From NCBI GenBank assembly GCA_017541105.1, contig JAFXZS010000008.1:62001-126000 (forward strand): 64,000 nt of DNA. Reading direction: 5' to 3'. Below, piece after piece: positions 8,159-15,759 of this stretch. Position numbers and translations under genes: made by a program. Below the pieces are notes generated by a model, which saw only the letters and a list, made by a program, of their open reading frames with translations, made no database searches and was not told the DNA's origin. This DNA comes from Clostridia bacterium (GTDB lineage: Bacteria; Bacillota; Clostridia; Christensenellales; Aristaeellaceae). Position 1 is the first letter of the stretch. The number at the start of each line of letters is the position of its first letter.

Positions 8159-9364
8159 ATGCTGACGATCACGCTGAATCAGGCAAGGCAGTTCATGCTG
8201 CTGAAGCAGGGGCTGCTGGGATCTCATCGTTTTTCCGGCCGGGACGGCGCGCTGCAGTATGTCCGCCAGGCCGGCTGTATTCAGTATGACCCCGTGGATG
8301 TCTGCGGCAAAAACGCAGAGCTGACGCTGCAGTCCCGCGTCAAGGGGTTCCGGAAGCAGATGCTGGAGGAATTGCTTTACAAAGACCGCCTGCTGGTGGA
8401 TTATTCGGACAAGGAGCTTTCCATCTGGCCCCGGGAGGACTGGCCGTACTTCTCCGGCTACCGGCAGAAAAGCGTGGAACATGGGAAGCGCTTTCCCGGG
8501 ATTCCGGAGCTGGAAGCCCGGGCTGTGGACTATATCCGGGAGAACGGGCCTGTCAGCAGCGATACGCTGCCGATTGAAGGAACGATCTTCTGGCATTCCT
8601 CCATGCACTGGAGCGGGCACTGGCATAAGGAATCACAGGCTGCGAGGTCCGTGCTGGAGCAGCTTTACACGGACGGCGTCCTTTTGATCCACCATAAAAG
8701 CGGTTCCCGGAAATATTATGATCTGGCGGAAAAGTACCTGCCTCCGGACCTGCTGAATACGCCGGATCCATGTCCCGGCGAGGAGGATTTCCTCGACTGG
8801 CGGGTCCGGCGGAGGATCGGCGCCGTCGGAATGCTGTGGAACCGGCGTTCGGATGCCTGGCTGGGGATCCGGATGGATTCGGAGCAGCGGGAGGCTTCCT
8901 TTCACCGGCTTGAAAAAAACGGCATCATTACTGCCGTTCAGGTGGAACAGATGCGCTTCCCGCTGTACCTGCTGAGCGTGGATCTGCCGATGATGGAATC
9001 CGTGAGGACCGGCCAGGCTGCCCGGAAGGCCCGGCTGGAATTCCTGGCCCCCCTCGACCCGATGCTGTGGGACCGGAAGCTGATCGAAGCCCTCTGGGGA
9101 TTCCGGTATTCCTGGGAAATCTATACTCCGGCTGCCAAGCGGCAATACGGCTATTATGTGCTGCCCATCTTGTACGGGGACCGTTTCGCCGGAAGGATTG
9201 AACCGAAAGTGGACAGGAAAGCAAAGCTCCTGACCGTTGGCAATATCTGGTTTGAGCCCGGAATCCGCCGGACCGGGAAGCTTTCCGGCATGATCGACGG
9301 GGCCGTACAGCGCCTGGCCGCGTTCAACGGCTGCGGTTTCCGGTGTCCGGAGGAAGGCGGCTGA
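8159..9364 (+). CDS. AlkX/YcaQ-like DNA glycosylase (HTH_42 winged-helix protein)
   Basis: A 401-residue member of the HTH_42 family, cytosolic, expected to unhook or excise alkylated or crosslinked DNA bases. The catalytic region reads IQYDPVDV, giving the Q-x-D triad position of YcaQ/AlkX rather than the Q-x-Q of AlkZ. Several winged-helix repeats follow, then the C-terminal FLAPLDPMLWDR and GRIEPKVDRK segments typical of the family. The ATG at 8159 has GGAG nine bases upstream; an in-frame ATG at 8144 is the alternative. It is 88 bp from the P-loop/CYTH gene and probably co-transcribed. Confidence 0.8.
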   Translation: MLTITLNQARQFMLLKQGLLGSHRFSGRDGALQYVRQAGCIQYDPVDVCGKNAELTLQSRVKGFRKQMLEELLYKDRLLVDYSDKELSIWPREDWPYFSGYRQKSVEHGKRFPGIPELEARAVDYIRENGPVSSDTLPIEGTIFWHSSMHWSGHWHKESQAARSVLEQLYTDGVLLIHHKSGSRKYYDLAEKYLPPDLLNTPDPCPGEEDFLDWRVRRRIGAVGMLWNRRSDAWLGIRMDSEQREASFHRLEKNGIITAVQVEQMRFPLYLLSVDLPMMESVRTGQAARKARLEFLAPLDPMLWDRKLIEALWGFRYSWEIYTPAAKRQYGYYVLPILYGDRFAGRIEPKVDRKAKLLTVGNIWFEPGIRRTGKLSGMIDGAVQRLAAFNGCGFRCPEEGG

Positions 9365-9428
9365 CCGGCGGGTCCTCCTCCGCCCCGGGGAATCTTCCGG
9401 CGCTGTCCGTGCCGCTTGCCCTGCAGCT

Positions 9429-9746
9429 TTATTCCATCAGGAACATGCGGCTCAGTTTGGGCTGTGCGCCGGTTTCCGGATCCATTTCCAGATCCAGCAC
9501 ATCCTGCATATAGTCGTTCCACCGGTCCACCACCAGACTGCCCGCTTGTGTTTTTTCCGCGAATTCAATGCCCTTCGAGCATTCATAGTATCCAAACACG
9601 TCCCGGCCGTCGCTCCAGATGCTGTAATTCCGGATGCCGGCTGCCTTCAGCAATTCCAGCATCTCCGGCCAGATTTCATCATGCCGGCGCTTGTATTCCG
9701 CCTGCATTCCTTCCCTGATCCGTCCCTTCCACGCAAACCTTTCCAT
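9429..9746 (-). CDS. rhaM: L-rhamnose mutarotase
   Basis: A 105-residue dimeric alpha-beta barrel-type protein that interconverts alpha and beta L-rhamnose (related members act on other deoxysugars). The signatures MERFAWKGRIREGM, RRHDEIWPEM, NYSIW and VFGYYEC are characteristic. GGAGG lies seven to eight bases before the ATG at 9746. No rhamnose isomerase, kinase or aldolase is in the window. The only neighbour of similar theme is the LacI remnant just upstream, so this looks like the end of a lost or dispersed rhamnose locus. Confidence 0.85.
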   Translation of the reverse strand: MERFAWKGRIREGMQAEYKRRHDEIWPEMLELLKAAGIRNYSIWSDGRDVFGYYECSKGIEFAEKTQAGSLVVDRWNDYMQDVLDLEMDPETGAQPKLSRMFLME

Positions 9747-9760
9747 GTTTCTTCCTCCGT

Positions 9761-10093
9761 TCAGTTTTCTTTCACCCGGGCGCAGGAGTCCCGCTCCACC
9801 AGCTCCCATTGCACGGCTTCCTTCCGGTTTTCACCGCTGAGCAGCAGCTCCACTGCCTGCCTTCCCAGCTCCTGCTGATGCATATCAAAGCTGGTCAGCG
9901 CCGGGACCGTATACGGAGCGCAGAACAGATTGTCGCACCCGATCACCGACAGATCCTCCGGCAGCAACATCCCGTGCCTGCGCGCGGATGCCATGCAGCC
10001 CGTGGCCACCATATCGTTCAGCGCGAGGACCGCCGTGGGCCAGTATCCGGGGAGCAGGAAAACCGGGAAGCCGGCCGTGCAAGGCCCGTTCAC
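9761..10093 (-). pseudogene. C-terminal remnant of a LacI-family regulator
   Basis: About 90 recognisable residues of the LacI effector-binding domain, from WPTAVLALNDMVATG through PEDLSVIGCDN to a normal C-terminus. The DNA-binding domain and roughly the first 230 residues are missing. The recognisable part begins about 45 bp after the helD stop codon, so the helD block replaced the rest. No start with a good RBS is present. It ends 14 bp before rhaM, suggesting it once regulated that gene. Confidence 0.8.
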
Positions 10094-10116
10094 CGTCCGG
10101 ATCTGCCTGTGCGGAT

Positions 10117-12327
10117 TCAGCTTTCCGGCAGCAGCGGCGTGCGGTCGCCCCTGTGCCAGATGCGCAGGCGGTGGAGCGGCCGTGTCATCATCACATAGAG
10201 AACCCGGCAGAGAAATTCGCTGTCCGGGAAGTTTTCCGCGGAAGCGTCGCAGATTCCGACGCAGTCAAACTCCATGCCTTTGACAATACAGGCCGGAACG
10301 ATCAGGACCCCGCCCCGGTAATCGGATTCCGTTTCCGAAAGCAGGTGCGCGTTCAGTTCCTTCCCGACAGCCCGGAAAAGCTTCCGGGCCTGCGCTTCCG
10401 TTTTTTCGATCAGGGCGATGCTGTGGAAACCCTCCCGCTGCCAGGCCCGCACCTGGTCCCGGATCATGGCCAGGCGTTCTTTCTCATTCCCTGCCCGGAT
10501 GATTTCCGGAGGCTCGCCGCGCCGGAGCACAGGCCGCGTTTCCGATACGCCCGGAATGGGATATCTTCCGGAAACACGCTGCGCCAGCTCCATGATTTCG
10601 ACGGTATTTCGGTAACTGACGGTCAGCTGTTTCAGCGCTGCCTGATGGTGGAAAACCGGCCCTTTCCACTCTTCCCAGCTTTGGATTCCCTCATCCGACC
10701 GGATCCCCTGGTACAGGTCCCCGACCAGCGTGAAAGTTGCCGCCGGATGGGTCTGCCTCAGCAGTTCGATCTGAAAAGGAGAAAAATCCTGGCATTCGTC
10801 AATGACGATATGTTTCATCTGCTTTGATTTCAGCCCGCGGACCGCCTTGCAGATCATGGCCAGCATCGGCAGATCCTCCAGCCCCGGAAGGCTGTCCTCC
10901 GGCAGCATTTCCGCCTGCTCTTCCGGGCCGGCCGCGCATTCCTGCAGGAAAGTCCGGTAAACCCCCATCAGGTCCGGCAGCCGGAACTTTTCCCTGTACC
11001 GGCTGAGATACTCTTCCGCCCGGGTATCGATTTCCCGGTATCGCTGATCCCGGGCGTCGTAGATCTCCCGGATCTTCTGCTGCCGTTTCGGGCTGTCGGG
11101 GGCGGCGGACCGGATCCGGGCGGTCAGCTGCTCGGTCATTGCGGCATATTGTTCCTTCAGCCCGGAGACCGCGGACTGGACTCTTTTGCGGACGATCTTT
11201 TTCAGTTCGCTGATGCGCTGCTCCAGGGGAAAATGCCGAAGATCGCGTGTGAAAATCTGTTCCAGTTCCGCCCGGTCCATCAGGAGGACGCCCGCCATCC
11301 GGAAACCGGCCGCCGGCAGAGCATCCAGCTGCAGCCGGTCCAGATAGCGCGCAAGCTTTTCCATCATATCCAGCGAGCCTTTCGCCCGGACCCGGATGCC
11401 CGCTTTCCGGCGCTCCTCCTCCGGCAGGGACAGGTTTTTTTCCAGCCTGCTTTCCCGCCGGATCTTCGGCATATGGTTTCCCATCGCCTCCCGGCACCAG
11501 CCTTCGAAGGTCGTCTGAACAACCCGTTCCACCCCCAGGTCGGGAAGCACCTGGGAAATATAGGAAAGGAACAGCGGGTTCGGCGCCAGAATCATCATGT
11601 TCTCCGGCTTCAGAATCTTCTGAAAGGCATACAGCAGATAGGCGATCCGGTGCAGCGCAATGGTGGTCTTCCCGCTGCCGGCTGCCCCCTGCACCAGCAG
11701 ATGGGCGTTCAGGGGATGGCGGATCACAATATTCTGTTCTGCCTGGATGGTCGTGACAATCTCCCGCAGCCGGTCGGAAGAGATACTGCCCAGCACTTCC
11801 TGCAGATATGCTTCCTGGGATACGATTCCGCTGTCAAACAGGTTGAGCAGCTGCCGTTCCCGGACTGTCAGCATGCGCTTCAGGGTCAGTTCCCCCTCCA
11901 CGCGTCCGTCCGGCGCCTCATAATCCATAGGGCCGATCTGACCGGAGTAGTACAGGTTTGCGACGGGCGAACGCCAGTCCACCACAACGGGGTCCAGCGT
12001 AGCTGGATTCAGGACGCCCCAGCGTCCCAGATACCAGGTTTCCGGAGATCCGCCGGAAGGAATAAAATCCAGCCGGGCAAAGTAGGCCTGGCTGGAGGCC
12101 ATGCTCAGCTGCCGCAGCCGGTCCAGCTGTGCCTGAAACAGCTGCATGGTAACTTCTTCCTGCTGATCCGGGTCCTCCTTCATCTGCACATCCATGGTTT
12201 CGCCGGCCTTCGCGCCGGTCAGCGCTTCCACCTCCCGGATCTCCCGGTCAATGGTGTCGCGAGTCTGCTGGAGATGAAGGAATTCTTCCCGGGCGTTCGG
12301 GTGTTCGGGCAATCTGACTGATTCCAT
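10117..12327 (-). CDS. helD: HelD-like UvrD/Rep-type motor (RNA polymerase recycling)
   Basis: A 736-residue superfamily 1 protein of the HelD/HelR group, which removes RNA polymerase from DNA and, in some relatives, protects it from rifamycins. A coiled-coil N-terminal arm (about 10-80) is followed by the family-specific VVVDWRSPVANLYYSG segment, Walker A GAAGSGKTT (214-222), a Walker B region at HIVIDECQDFSPFQ, and the C-terminal motif near LYVMMTRPLHRL. AAAGGA precedes the ATG. A promoter and an intrinsic terminator lie within 130 bp upstream, so expression may depend on anti-termination. Confidence 0.85.
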   Translation of the reverse strand: MESVRLPEHPNAREEFLHLQQTRDTIDREIREVEALTGAKAGETMDVQMKEDPDQQEEVTMQLFQAQLDRLRQLSMASSQAYFARLDFIPSGGSPETWYLGRWGVLNPATLDPVVVDWRSPVANLYYSGQIGPMDYEAPDGRVEGELTLKRMLTVRERQLLNLFDSGIVSQEAYLQEVLGSISSDRLREIVTTIQAEQNIVIRHPLNAHLLVQGAAGSGKTTIALHRIAYLLYAFQKILKPENMMILAPNPLFLSYISQVLPDLGVERVVQTTFEGWCREAMGNHMPKIRRESRLEKNLSLPEEERRKAGIRVRAKGSLDMMEKLARYLDRLQLDALPAAGFRMAGVLLMDRAELEQIFTRDLRHFPLEQRISELKKIVRKRVQSAVSGLKEQYAAMTEQLTARIRSAAPDSPKRQQKIREIYDARDQRYREIDTRAEEYLSRYREKFRLPDLMGVYRTFLQECAAGPEEQAEMLPEDSLPGLEDLPMLAMICKAVRGLKSKQMKHIVIDECQDFSPFQIELLRQTHPAATFTLVGDLYQGIRSDEGIQSWEEWKGPVFHHQAALKQLTVSYRNTVEIMELAQRVSGRYPIPGVSETRPVLRRGEPPEIIRAGNEKERLAMIRDQVRAWQREGFHSIALIEKTEAQARKLFRAVGKELNAHLLSETESDYRGGVLIVPACIVKGMEFDCVGICDASAENFPDSEFLCRVLYVMMTRPLHRLRIWHRGDRTPLLPES

Positions 12328-12350
12328 CTCGATTCCTTTCCGCGGCGCAG

Positions 12351-12388
12351 CAACAAAAGCCTCTGCCGTCTTTCTGATTCGCAGAGGC
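12351..12388 (-). terminator. Terminator/attenuator in the helD leader
   Basis: An 8-bp perfect stem, GCCTCTGC/GCAGAGGC (12381-12388 with 12359-12366), with a 14-base loop, followed on the minus strand by TTTTGTTG. It lies downstream of the helD promoter and only 24 bp before the start codon, with no other promoter seen between them. A very short frame (MKSL, then stop) precedes the stem but has a poor RBS. Confidence 0.6.
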
Positions 12389-12424
12389 TTACAGACTCTT
12401 CATCCTGCAAGCGTGTGGATGTGC

Positions 12425-12454
12425 ATCATACCGGATCCGGCATGCTTTTGTCAA
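12425..12454 (-). promoter_or_regulatory. Promoter of helD
   Basis: On the minus strand: TTGACA (12454-12449), an 18-bp spacer, TATGAT (12430-12425). Confidence 0.7.
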
Positions 12455-12535
12455 GAGTTTTTTTCGGATGAAGGGTGTAAACGCGCGGTTTCCGCCAAAA
12501 CCCTCCTGATTGCAATATCATATTGCCCTGATCTA

Positions 12536-12544
12536 TGATATACT
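12536..12544 (+). promoter_or_regulatory. Extended -10 promoter element
   Basis: TGATATACT at 12536-12544 matches an extended -10 (TGnTATAnT). No convincing -35 precedes it. It would drive a 30-codon ORF at 12587 and perhaps the zinc-ribbon gene at 12746. Confidence 0.4.
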
Positions 12545-12586
12545 GGATGCACAGGAAAAACCCAGGATAAAAACGGAGGGAAACAT

Positions 12587-12679
12587 ATGGGCAAGTTCAG
12601 GTATTTTGCTGATCCGGCGGATTCTCCGTCCCTATTTTTCCGGATCCGCCGTATAATTTCCGGCGCGCCGGTCCTATAA
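12587..12679 (+). CDS. Possible 30-residue small ORF
   Basis: Starts MGKFRYFADPADSPSLFFRI and ends 10 residues later. CGGAGGG lies six bases before the ATG, which is an excellent RBS, and an extended -10 lies about 42 bp upstream. No homology is recognised. It may be a truncated gene start rather than a functional peptide, since the second half is basic and low in complexity. Confidence 0.3.
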   Translation: MGKFRYFADPADSPSLFFRIRRIISGAPVL

Positions 12680-12745
12680 TCATAGCAGGAACCGCTGGAT
12701 TCCTCCGCTGCATCCCATACCGTTTTGTAAAAGGGGGACGAAAGA

Positions 12746-13078
12746 ATGTACTGTGAAAAATGCTGCCGCATCATTGAAGAAGACCGCTGCCCTTTCTGCA
12801 AAAGCAAAAAGGTCAGGCAGCCCGAACCGCATGATCCGTGTTTCCTGACCGAACAGAATTATGTATTTTCCGGAATCCTTGAGGATCTCCTGAAGCAGAA
12901 CAGGATCCCCTGCCTGAAGAAGGATGTCATGGGGGCGGGAATGGCCATCAAGGTGGGCCCCATGCTGGAGCGAAGCAGGTTCTATGTTCCGTATGAACAT
13001 CTGGATGCCGCTCTCGCCGTGACGGAAGAACTGTGCGCGTCCTCCGGGGACATCCCTGCGGAAGAGCCGGAGGAATAA
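12746..13078 (+). CDS. Small zinc-ribbon protein with a DUF2007-like domain
   Basis: A 110-residue cytosolic protein. The N-terminus has CEKC and CPFC pairs (residues 3-6 and 15-18), a zinc ribbon. After a linker, residues about 35-95 (SGILEDLLKQNRIPCL, RFYVPYEHLDAAL) resemble DUF2007, a small domain called a putative signal transducer. Similar proteins are common in Clostridia without known function. It has an RBS (AAAGGGGG) and ends 34 bp from the convergent alpha-galactosidase gene. Confidence 0.7.
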   Translation: MYCEKCCRIIEEDRCPFCKSKKVRQPEPHDPCFLTEQNYVFSGILEDLLKQNRIPCLKKDVMGAGMAIKVGPMLERSRFYVPYEHLDAALAVTEELCASSGDIPAEEPEE

Positions 13079-13112
13079 AGAGGCTTCCGCCGGAATAAAA
13101 TGCCGGGCGGGC

Positions 13113-15170
13113 CTATGCGGTCAGCACGGCAATCGCCTCAAAGGGGGCCTTCAGCTCCGCGGTCAGCATGCCGTCCGCAAGGCTTACCGCGTTGTTCTCG
13201 CTGCACATGACCCGGCGGATCCTGCTGCCCCGTACCGGCAGGGAAACCCTGCCCGGGAACGTTCCGCCGAAGGTATGGAGAACCGTCAGCGTTTCCTCCC
13301 CGGCCGTGCGGCAGACCGCCTGCCATCCCTCCGAATGGCGCCAGCTTGCGGAAACGGTACCGTGGAAAACGGAAACGCCGTCCCGGATGATCCGCCGTGC
13401 CGCGCGGAAGAAGGCGATCCCCTCGTCCACCTTTGCCCATTGTTCCGCGGACAGATCGGGAAGATCGCCGGAAAGGCACATGACCCCCAGGAAAGTGTTG
13501 ACCAGGGAATAATTGATGCGCCGCAGGCTGTCCGAAGCCCGCAGGGTTGCCCAGATCTGGGACTGGGCCGGCAGGATCACCCGGTGCAGCTGTGCCGCGA
13601 TGATCGGGATTTCCGCGCATTCATGGGCATCAGAGAAGGAAGCCATGTCCGCCGCGGCCATCATGGACGGCTCCAGCCGGTGTCCGCCTGAGGCGCAGTT
13701 TTCGATCCACAGATCTGGGATTGCTTCCCGCAGATGCCGGAAAAAGCGCAGGGTTCCCTGCATGTTCCGGCGGAGGCCTTCGCCGGGGCTGTCGGGATCA
13801 TCGCAGCCTGTGCCGATGGTGTCATTATAGTCAATCTTGATATAACCGAAACCGCATCTCTTCAGCAGGCCGGTCACGCGCTCCTCCAGGTACGCGTGCA
13901 CCGCGTCTTTTCTCATGTCCAGAAAGCGGCGGTTGTCCGTATCGATGACGGTGCCGCGCCGGGTCAGCAGCAGGTCCTCCCTGCGGAACACCTCCGCGCC
14001 GCGCGCGCAGGTCTCCGGTTCAAACCACAGTCCGGGAATCATTCCATGCGCGCGGATCATGTCCGCCGTAGCCTTCAGGCCCTGCGGAAACATATGTTTT
14101 TCTTCCGGGATCCAGTCCCCGCCGCAGTCCGACCAGCTGCCGTCCTCCCCGCGGTACCAGCCCGCGTCGATCACCAGGAAATCCACCCCGTGCCCCTGCA
14201 GGCTCTCCGCGATCCGCTGCAGGTTCGCATGGGACGGATCCCCCCAGGTGGTGCAGTATTCATTGAAGAGGACCGGCAGTTCCGCGTCCGGCCGGTACAG
14301 GTTTCGCCGGTGCAGGGTCAGCAGCCGCTGGCTCACCCGGTCGATCCCGCCGCGGCCGGCGGTGAGGTAGGCTTCCGGAGTCTCAAAGCTTTCGCCCGGC
14401 GCGAGGGTTTTCGCCCAATGGCCGAAATCCTCGTCCGCCAGCGAAGCCATCATGCTCAGCCTGTCATCCTTGCGGCGGATTTCCATCTGCCAGGAGGACG
14501 GGCAGGCCAGCTGCATCGCCCACGTCACGTCGTTCGCCGTATCCTCCAGGGCGGCAAAAGGAAACCAGCCGCGCACCGGCATGGAGCCCACCTGGCCGAA
14601 CTTCACGATCCGGAGGGCATGCCCGGTCCAGGAGCGTTCCAGCATCGCCTCCTCCGCGCTTTCCGTTTTCAGCCGGCCTTCCGCGCTCCAGGCGCTGGCA
14701 ATCCGGTGCAGGCGGAGCGTTCCGGCCGCGTCCCCCTCCGTGAAAGGGGTGATACCGCCGATGTTGACGCTGGAAAGCAGGTCCAGCGTCAGGGGCTGTT
14801 CCGTCCGGTTCTCAAAACGGACGGAAACGCGCAGGGCTTCCGTGCCTTCCTCCCAGCGCAGCGTATGAAAAACCGTCCGGCCTGTCTCATCCGACAGCTC
14901 CGTCACGACGGTATTCCCTTCCCGGCGCTGGCGGACAAAGCGAAGGCGATCCGTGGCCGGCGTGGTCGCCAGGGTCATGCCGTTTCCGTAGCCGTTGGGC
15001 AGCCGATCCCCCCTGGCATGCAGCTGCACCAGGCTCTCCGGGGCGGTTTCTTCCCGCCTGCGGAGTGCCGAAAGCTCCGCGGGAATCAGGGTCATGCCCA
15101 TGTGCTGTTTTTCATCCAGCCACCAGGTCGCCAGCATGTCCCCGAAAACATATTCACTGTACTTTGCCAT
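13113..15170 (-). CDS. Alpha-galactosidase, GH36
   Basis: A 685-residue retaining glycosidase that removes terminal alpha-galactose from raffinose-type sugars or galactomannan. An N-terminal beta-sandwich domain precedes a (beta/alpha)8 barrel. The nucleophile is Asp447 in GYIKIDYN and the acid/base is Asp514 in SFSDAHE, with LWFEPE and WIENCASGG in between as in GH36. No signal peptide, so it works in the cytoplasm. The ATG at 15170 follows ACGGAGG. It is only 29 bp downstream of zur and may be read through from that promoter, an odd pairing. Confidence 0.88.
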   Translation of the reverse strand: MAKYSEYVFGDMLATWWLDEKQHMGMTLIPAELSALRRREETAPESLVQLHARGDRLPNGYGNGMTLATTPATDRLRFVRQRREGNTVVTELSDETGRTVFHTLRWEEGTEALRVSVRFENRTEQPLTLDLLSSVNIGGITPFTEGDAAGTLRLHRIASAWSAEGRLKTESAEEAMLERSWTGHALRIVKFGQVGSMPVRGWFPFAALEDTANDVTWAMQLACPSSWQMEIRRKDDRLSMMASLADEDFGHWAKTLAPGESFETPEAYLTAGRGGIDRVSQRLLTLHRRNLYRPDAELPVLFNEYCTTWGDPSHANLQRIAESLQGHGVDFLVIDAGWYRGEDGSWSDCGGDWIPEEKHMFPQGLKATADMIRAHGMIPGLWFEPETCARGAEVFRREDLLLTRRGTVIDTDNRRFLDMRKDAVHAYLEERVTGLLKRCGFGYIKIDYNDTIGTGCDDPDSPGEGLRRNMQGTLRFFRHLREAIPDLWIENCASGGHRLEPSMMAAADMASFSDAHECAEIPIIAAQLHRVILPAQSQIWATLRASDSLRRINYSLVNTFLGVMCLSGDLPDLSAEQWAKVDEGIAFFRAARRIIRDGVSVFHGTVSASWRHSEGWQAVCRTAGEETLTVLHTFGGTFPGRVSLPVRGSRIRRVMCSENNAVSLADGMLTAELKAPFEAIAVLTA

Positions 15171-15199
15171 GCGTTCTGCCTCCGTAGCAGCAGACCGGA

Positions 15200-15613
15200 T
15201 CAATCCGGCTGGCAGCGGTCACAGATGCCGTAAAAAACCGTTCTCCCGGCATCCCAGGAAAAGCCGTGGTCCTTCAGCAGATGCGTCCGGATCTCCTGCA
15301 GCTCGTCACAGTCCATATGGATCAGCCTGCCGCATTTTTCGCATTTGCAGTGGAAATGCGAGGTGCAGTCATGGTTCTGTTCCACATATTCGTAGCAGGC
15401 GCTGTCACCGGTTTCCAGAAGGTATTTCCGCACGGTGCCTTCCGCCACGAAACGCTCCAGCTGACGGTAGATCGTCGTCGTGCCGATGGTCTGGTCCCCC
15501 CGGGAAAAATGATCCCGGATCTGCGCCACCGTATGGTGTTCCCCGGGTTTCGAACGCAGATACTTCAGCAGTTCCTCCTGCTGTTTCGTGTGATAGATGT
15601 TTCTTGAAGCCAT
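15200..15613 (-). CDS. zur: Fur-family metal regulator, probably zinc-responsive Zur
   Basis: A 137-residue repressor: a winged helix-turn-helix (TTTIYRQLERF) followed by a dimerisation domain. The structural zinc cysteines are Cys91/Cys94 and Cys131/Cys134, and a His-rich HFHCKCE segment supplies sensor ligands. Fur paralogues sense Fe, Zn, Mn or peroxide. The assignment to Zur rests on the adjacent ZnuA/ZinT gene and the palindromes in front of that operon. GGAGGG precedes the ATG. It has its own promoter, separated from the znuA gene by a terminator. Confidence 0.8.
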   Translation of the reverse strand: MASRNIYHTKQQEELLKYLRSKPGEHHTVAQIRDHFSRGDQTIGTTTIYRQLERFVAEGTVRKYLLETGDSACYEYVEQNHDCTSHFHCKCEKCGRLIHMDCDELQEIRTHLLKDHGFSWDAGRTVFYGICDRCQPD

Positions 15614-15643
15614 CCGGATCCCTCCAATTCGGAAATCCTTTTC

Positions 15644-15672
15644 ATTTTAAGGAACCTGCCGCCTTTTGTCAA
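15644..15672 (-). promoter_or_regulatory. Promoter of zur
   Basis: On the minus strand: TTGACA (15672-15667), a 17-bp spacer, TAAAAT (15649-15644). Confidence 0.75.
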
Positions 15673-15707
15673 TACAGCGGAAAGGCCGCCGCCTTTGAAA
15701 CACACGG

Positions 15708-15739
15708 AAAAAGGCGCAGGGGGAAATCCCCTCTGCACC
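15708..15739 (-). terminator. Terminator after the ZnuA-ZinT gene
   Basis: Stem GGTGCAG(A)GGGG/CCCC(C)TGCGCC with an ATTT loop, followed on the minus strand by TTTTTCC. It lies 20 bp after the ZnuA-ZinT stop codon. Confidence 0.7.
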
Positions 15740-15759
15740 TGTTCATTGGAAAAGATTGC

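Noticed and set aside
12400-12414. A four-codon frame (MKSL) in the helD leader as a leader peptide
   Set aside because: The only upstream purines touch the start codon, so there is no proper RBS; mentioned only as part of the leader.
12660-12671. The palindrome CCGGCGCGCCGG as a regulatory site
   Set aside because: It is a 12-bp GC palindrome in GC-rich DNA, not placed relative to a promoter in a meaningful way and not repeated nearby.
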